Assembly: GCA_902465495.1 (NCBI GenBank)
Contig: CABQND010000005.1
Span: forward strand, 1 to 44,907
Length of the DNA: 44,907 bases
Reading direction: 5' to 3'
DNA from: an uncultured Eubacteriales bacterium
Lineage (GTDB): Bacteria; Bacillota; Clostridia; Christensenellales; Borkfalkiaceae
The first letter of the stretch is position 1, and each line of letters opens with the position of its first letter. Below, one piece after another: positions 41,513 to 44,907 of the stretch. The notes under the pieces are model-generated. The model had not been told where the DNA came from, did not search any database, and was given only the letters and a program-made list of their open reading frames with translations. The position numbers and the translations under genes were made by a program.

Positions 41513-42070
41513 TTAAAAGCTGCGCCTTGCCGAACGGCAAGGCGCCTGTAATTTTACTTTACAACGGGACCGGCCCGCCGCGAGCGCCCCCCGCGAGCCG
41601 CTTTTAGCACAAGTATCTTCGTCCGCAATGCGCCAGCGCAATGTCGTTGCGATCACATAACTGTCCGCAGGCTCTTCGAGCCCTGCGATCATATTGTCGA
41701 TCTTGAAATTATAATTGTCCGCCCAGACGATCACGCGGCTATCCGCGCTGACCTTGCCCGGAAGAATATTGTCGTAAAACGCAAGATGCGCATCAAAAAT
41801 ATCGTTCAAATAATTGTCCTGCAATCCTACAAGGTGCATGCGGCGCACTCCGCCGAACAAAAGCTCCACGCATCGGGGTTCCCATTGTCCGTGAAAGAGC
41901 AAGGAAAGCTCGTACCCGCTTCCCTTTGCATTAAAAACCATCGAGTGCTCGTCCACATACAGGCCGCTTCGATAATTTGCCGAAACGATGCACGAATCGT
42001 GAAAGCCCATAAACGTATGCATCAGCTCGTCAATGTCTTTCTGCGTTTTGATTTCTTTCCAATCGTCCAT
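41513..42070 (-). CDS. Uncharacterised 185-aa protein, C-terminus doubtful
   Basis: Soluble protein starting MDDWKEIKTQKDIDELMHTF, then FHDSCIVSANYRSGLYVDE, FHGQWEPRCVELLFGG and RVIVWADNYNF. I do not recognise the family. The last 30 residues are Arg/Ala/Ser-rich and the frame runs through a GC-rich hairpin (41522-41545) that looks like this gene's own terminator. The original stop was probably upstream and lost by a frameshift. It begins 21 nt downstream of the permease gene and is likely cotranscribed with it. Confidence 0.6.
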   Translation of the reverse strand: MDDWKEIKTQKDIDELMHTFMGFHDSCIVSANYRSGLYVDEHSMVFNAKGSGYELSLLFHGQWEPRCVELLFGGVRRMHLVGLQDNYLNDIFDAHLAFYDNILPGKVSADSRVIVWADNYNFKIDNMIAGLEEPADSYVIATTLRWRIADEDTCAKSGSRGALAAGRSRCKVKLQAPCRSARRSF

Positions 42071-42091
42071 ATTTTCCCCTTTTTTTCTTGT

Positions 42092-43255
42092 TTACAAGAT
42101 CGCCGTCGTCAAATATCCCGCCCCCAGCAAGATTGCGAGAAAGGAAAAATTCAGGAGCAAAAACTTTGCGACATATTTTTTGGTTTCGCCGGGCTGTACG
42201 CGACGGAACGTATTGAGTGTGATGAGGCTCGCCAGCGATGCGATGGGCGTTCCCAGCCCTCCGATGTTCACGGCGATGAGCAATTTTGCGTAATCGGCCG
42301 TGAATTTGGAAAGAAGCACCGCCGACGGCACGTTGGAAATGACCTGACAGGACAGCGTTCCGAACGCAAGCGGATCGAGCGCGATGAGCCAGCCCAAAAA
42401 CTCCTGCACGGCGGGAATGCGCGCCATATTCCCCGAAAAAACGAAAAAGGCGCAAAACGTGAGCAAAAGCGCATAATCGACGCGCAAGATCGCACGAAAA
42501 TCCAAAACGAGCAATGCCGCCGCGACCGCAAGCAGTCCCCAATAATAGGGAAACACGCGGAACACGATGAGCACCGAAAGCACGAACAGCACCGAATAGG
42601 CGACAATGCGCCATACGGGCGGCGTCGCTTTGGGACGGGACAAAACTTCCGCCCGTTCGGGTTTTACAAACAGGCATACGCCCAATATCAGCACGAACGC
42701 CACGCAAAACGGAAGCCCCATGATGCGGAAAAACTCCCCGGCGGGGATCTGATAGTAGGAATAGAGATACAAATTTTGCGGATTGCCGAAGGGTGTGAGC
42801 ATGCCGCCGAGGTTGGCGGCGATGTTCTGCATGATAAAGGTGAACGCGGTCAGTTTTTTGTTGCCGCAGGAATCGAGCACAAAATAGCCGAGGGGCAAAA
42901 AAGTAATGAGCGCCATATCGTTTGCCATGATCATGGAACCGAAATAGGTGACAAACACGAGCGCGAGCACGATATTGCGCAGATTTTTGAACCGCCGCAC
43001 GATGATATCGGCGAGCCAGACAAAAAATTTGATGTTTTTGAACGCCGCAACGACGGCGAGCGTGCAAAACAGACAGGACAGCGTACGAAGATCGAAATAT
43101 CCTAAATATTCACGATCGGGCGGCACAAAAAAGCAGGTGATCGCCGCTGCGGCGATCGCCACGAGCAAAACAACACTGCTTTTCAAAAAATGTATGACCA
43201 TTGTGCGGGCTTTCCCGCGCGCAGGTGTCTGCGCTGATTGTATTTCCGAAGCCAT
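42092..43255 (-). CDS. SLC13/ArsB-like anion permease
   Basis: A 387-aa membrane protein with about 10-11 hydrophobic helices. The two re-entrant loop motifs typical of the ion-transporter superfamily can be seen: ANLGGMLTPFGNPQN (about 150-164) and AVNIGGLGTPIASLAS (about 335-350), in internal symmetry. NDMALITFLPL near 112-122 matches ArsB/NhaD/citrate-type permeases. The substrate (anion, dicarboxylate or arsenite) cannot be decided. Confidence 0.85.
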   Translation of the reverse strand: MASEIQSAQTPARGKARTMVIHFLKSSVVLLVAIAAAAITCFFVPPDREYLGYFDLRTLSCLFCTLAVVAAFKNIKFFVWLADIIVRRFKNLRNIVLALVFVTYFGSMIMANDMALITFLPLGYFVLDSCGNKKLTAFTFIMQNIAANLGGMLTPFGNPQNLYLYSYYQIPAGEFFRIMGLPFCVAFVLILGVCLFVKPERAEVLSRPKATPPVWRIVAYSVLFVLSVLIVFRVFPYYWGLLAVAAALLVLDFRAILRVDYALLLTFCAFFVFSGNMARIPAVQEFLGWLIALDPLAFGTLSCQVISNVPSAVLLSKFTADYAKLLIAVNIGGLGTPIASLASLITLNTFRRVQPGETKKYVAKFLLLNFSFLAILLGAGYLTTAIL

Positions 43256-43381
43256 ATTTCGGCATCTCCCCTGCGTCGCCGCGAAGCGGCTTTGCGCAAC
43301 TATTTATTATACTCATCAAAATGAATCCGTCAACAAAATCCCTCAAAAACCTGCGCTTTTCCAAAAAAAACGCGCGTAAGA

Positions 43382-43410
43382 TTGCGCGCCGCGCAGATGT
43401 ATGCTATAAT
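43382..43410 (+). promoter_or_regulatory. Promoter of FHA-ABC gene
   Basis: TATAAT (43405-43410) has a weak -35 TTGCGC (43382-43387) 17 bp upstream. An AAGGAG site and a TTG start follow within 30 nt. Confidence 0.65.
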
Positions 43411-43439
43411 ATGCGTACGCTAACGAAGGAGAAAATGCT

Positions 43440-44907
43440 TTGAAAAATATTGTCCTGAAAATCCAGGAAGGCGATATGTTTCGCTTTTATATCGGCGGCG
43501 ACAAGGACGAAATCGTTGTCGGGTCCAGGCGTTCGGCGGATATCTGCATCAAATCGCAGTATGTTCAACCCGAGCAACTGCGTATCGTTCGCAAAAATAA
43601 TATTTGGTATGCCGAAGATCTCTCGCGCGAAGGCGCGCGCTGCATAGTGTGCCTGGGCGGCAAAAAATTTAAAAAACCGCTCGTAAAACTGGACGGGACA
43701 TTGTCTTTGCGCCGCGACGACGAGGAAAAAAAGGCAGAGATCGCGAGCATTTCGCCCGTAAAACAGATCGACCGCAAACGGAGCGGCTCGGTTTTTGACC
43801 TTTCTTCCAAGACGGTGACCTCCATCGGCAGCGGCGAAGAATGCGACATTCGCGTGCGCAATCCGCTTGTCTCCGAAAAGCACCTGTTTATCGTGTTCGA
43901 CGGCACAAACTGCTTCATCGAAGACGCGCACAGCATCGGCGGCACCTACGTAAACAACCGCAAAGTTCGCCGACAGAAACTGAGGGATTACGACCGCATT
44001 TCCATTCCTTCGGCGGCGTACATTTTCTATCGGAACAAACTCCTCTATTCCATGACGGAGGGCGGCATCCGCATCGACGCCGTGGATGTTTGCAAGCGCG
44101 TGCCCGACAAAAACGCACACGGCAAAATTTCGCTCGTCACAAACGTAACATTCCGCATCGAAGCGGGCGAATTCGTCGCCATCGTGGGCGGGAGCGGTGC
44201 GGGGAAATCCACACTGCTCGACTGCATCAACGGCATGCGCCCCGCCACCGACGGAAAAATCTACTACGACACCAACGACTATTACGAAAACATCAATTCC
44301 TATAAAGGGGTCATCGGATACGTGCCGCAAAAGGACATCATGCACGACGATCTGCGCGTGTTTGACGCACTGCGCTACACCGCACAGCTGCGCATGCGCG
44401 GCGGCGTGTCCGAAGAGGAGCTTTTTCGGCGGGTCAACGAAGCGATCGCCGACGTGCGCCTGCAAGGCAAAGAAAAATTGCGCATCTCTTCCCTTTCGGG
44501 CGGACAGAGAAAGCGCGTTTCCATAGCAATGGAGCTTTTATCCGATCCCAAAGCCATCTTTTTGGACGAGCCGACCAGCGGGCTTTCCCCCGATCTCGAT
44601 CTCGAAATGATGGAGCTTTTGAAAGATCTCACCAAAAAGGGTAGGACCATTGTCGTCATTACGCACGCCATGGACAACCTCGATAAGTGCGACCGCGTCG
44701 CGTTTTTGGGACGCGGCGGCAGGCTGTGTTTTTACGGCGCGGCAAAAGACGCCTTTCGTTGGTTCAACCGCCGTTCCTATTCGCGCATTTTTGCGGCGCT
44801 GACCGAAGAGCCGATCGCCGAGACGTTCGCCGAAAAATACCGCCGTTCCGAATACTATAAAAAACTTTACAAACAGCTTTGCGAAGAGTACGGCGCGGGC
44901 TGTGCCC
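43440..44907 (+). CDS. FHA-domain ABC transporter ATPase, ABCG-like (partial)
   Basis: An open frame from TTG 43440 (GAAGGAG 8-13 nt upstream) to the window edge, 489 codons seen. Residues 1-95 look like a degenerate FHA domain. About 105-185 is a clear FHA domain (SIGSGEECDIRV, LVSEKHL, GGTYVNNRKV) that would bind phosphothreonine. The ATPase follows, with Walker A GGSGAGKST (250-258), signature LSGGQRKRVS (352-361) and Walker B FLDEPTSG (374-381). The permease part, as in ABCG proteins, should follow beyond the edge. Regulation by a Ser/Thr kinase is inferred from the FHA domain. Confidence 0.9.
   Translation, partial: MKNIVLKIQEGDMFRFYIGGDKDEIVVGSRRSADICIKSQYVQPEQLRIVRKNNIWYAEDLSREGARCIVCLGGKKFKKPLVKLDGTLSLRRDDEEKKAEIASISPVKQIDRKRSGSVFDLSSKTVTSIGSGEECDIRVRNPLVSEKHLFIVFDGTNCFIEDAHSIGGTYVNNRKVRRQKLRDYDRISIPSAAYIFYRNKLLYSMTEGGIRIDAVDVCKRVPDKNAHGKISLVTNVTFRIEAGEFVAIVGGSGAGKSTLLDCINGMRPATDGKIYYDTNDYYENINSYKGVIGYVPQKDIMHDDLRVFDALRYTAQLRMRGGVSEEELFRRVNEAIADVRLQGKEKLRISSLSGGQRKRVSIAMELLSDPKAIFLDEPTSGLSPDLDLEMMELLKDLTKKGRTIVVITHAMDNLDKCDRVAFLGRGGRLCFYGAAKDAFRWFNRRSYSRIFAALTEEPIAETFAEKYRRSEYYKKLYKQLCEEYGAGCA

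Overview
The window looks like a chromosome segment of a low-to-medium GC Gram-positive anaerobe (Bacillota, Clostridia-like; inferred from SepF, a lipobox lipoprotein, many TTGACA-17-TATAAT promoters and AGGAGG ribosome binding sites). It carries a foreign, AT-richer integrated element. The exact genus cannot be read from the sequence.

Left part (about 219-12216): an integrative mobilizable element of about 12 kb. It sits in the terminator hairpin of a tRNA operon and is bounded by an 11-bp direct repeat (219-229 and 12206-12216). From left to right it holds a large serine recombinase broken by one in-frame stop, a 657-aa protein with a C-terminal HEPN-type motif, two XRE-type repressors, a SLOG-fold protein behind three copies of an 18-bp operator, and a non-coding array of about nine hairpins spaced roughly 80 nt apart. 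These are followed by a mobilization module (DUF6291-like protein, MobV oriT, MobV relaxase, a 55-aa protein), a short promoter-to-terminator unit, and a restriction-modification-like set (EcoRI-type adenine methyltransferase, DUF262-HNH protein, divergent XRE controller with repeated boxes). A DUF2971 protein lies at the right edge. Several mobilization genes lack ATG and instead have ATA exactly where the start codon should be.

Middle part (12255-26489): three tRNA genes (fMet, Met, Glu) on the minus strand, then branched-chain amino acid synthesis on the plus strand: ilvB-ilvN-ilvD-cimA, and after an interruption leuC-leuD-(membrane protein)-leuB. CimA makes citramalate, which LeuCD and LeuB convert to 2-oxobutyrate; IlvBN and IlvD then serve isoleucine and valine. 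No ilvC or leuA is present in the window. The interruption holds a minus-strand 1025-aa DUF1796-GT2-GT4 glycosyltransferase fusion and a LysR regulator divergent from leuC.

Right part (26445-44907): ordinary chromosomal genes. They are two small Cys-rich proteins, a lipoprotein, the PLP homeostasis protein YggS, SepF, a K+/H+ antiporter with RCK domains, a lipid kinase, CCA-adding enzyme, RmuC, a small cupin-like protein with a leaderless-looking promoter, a 983-aa anchored surface protein, and the rpsF-ssb-rpsR operon. They continue with two tandem regulators that each carry two XRE domains, a 60-aa protein, an uncharacterised 185-aa protein, an SLC13/ArsB-like permease, and an FHA-ABC ATPase cut by the window edge.
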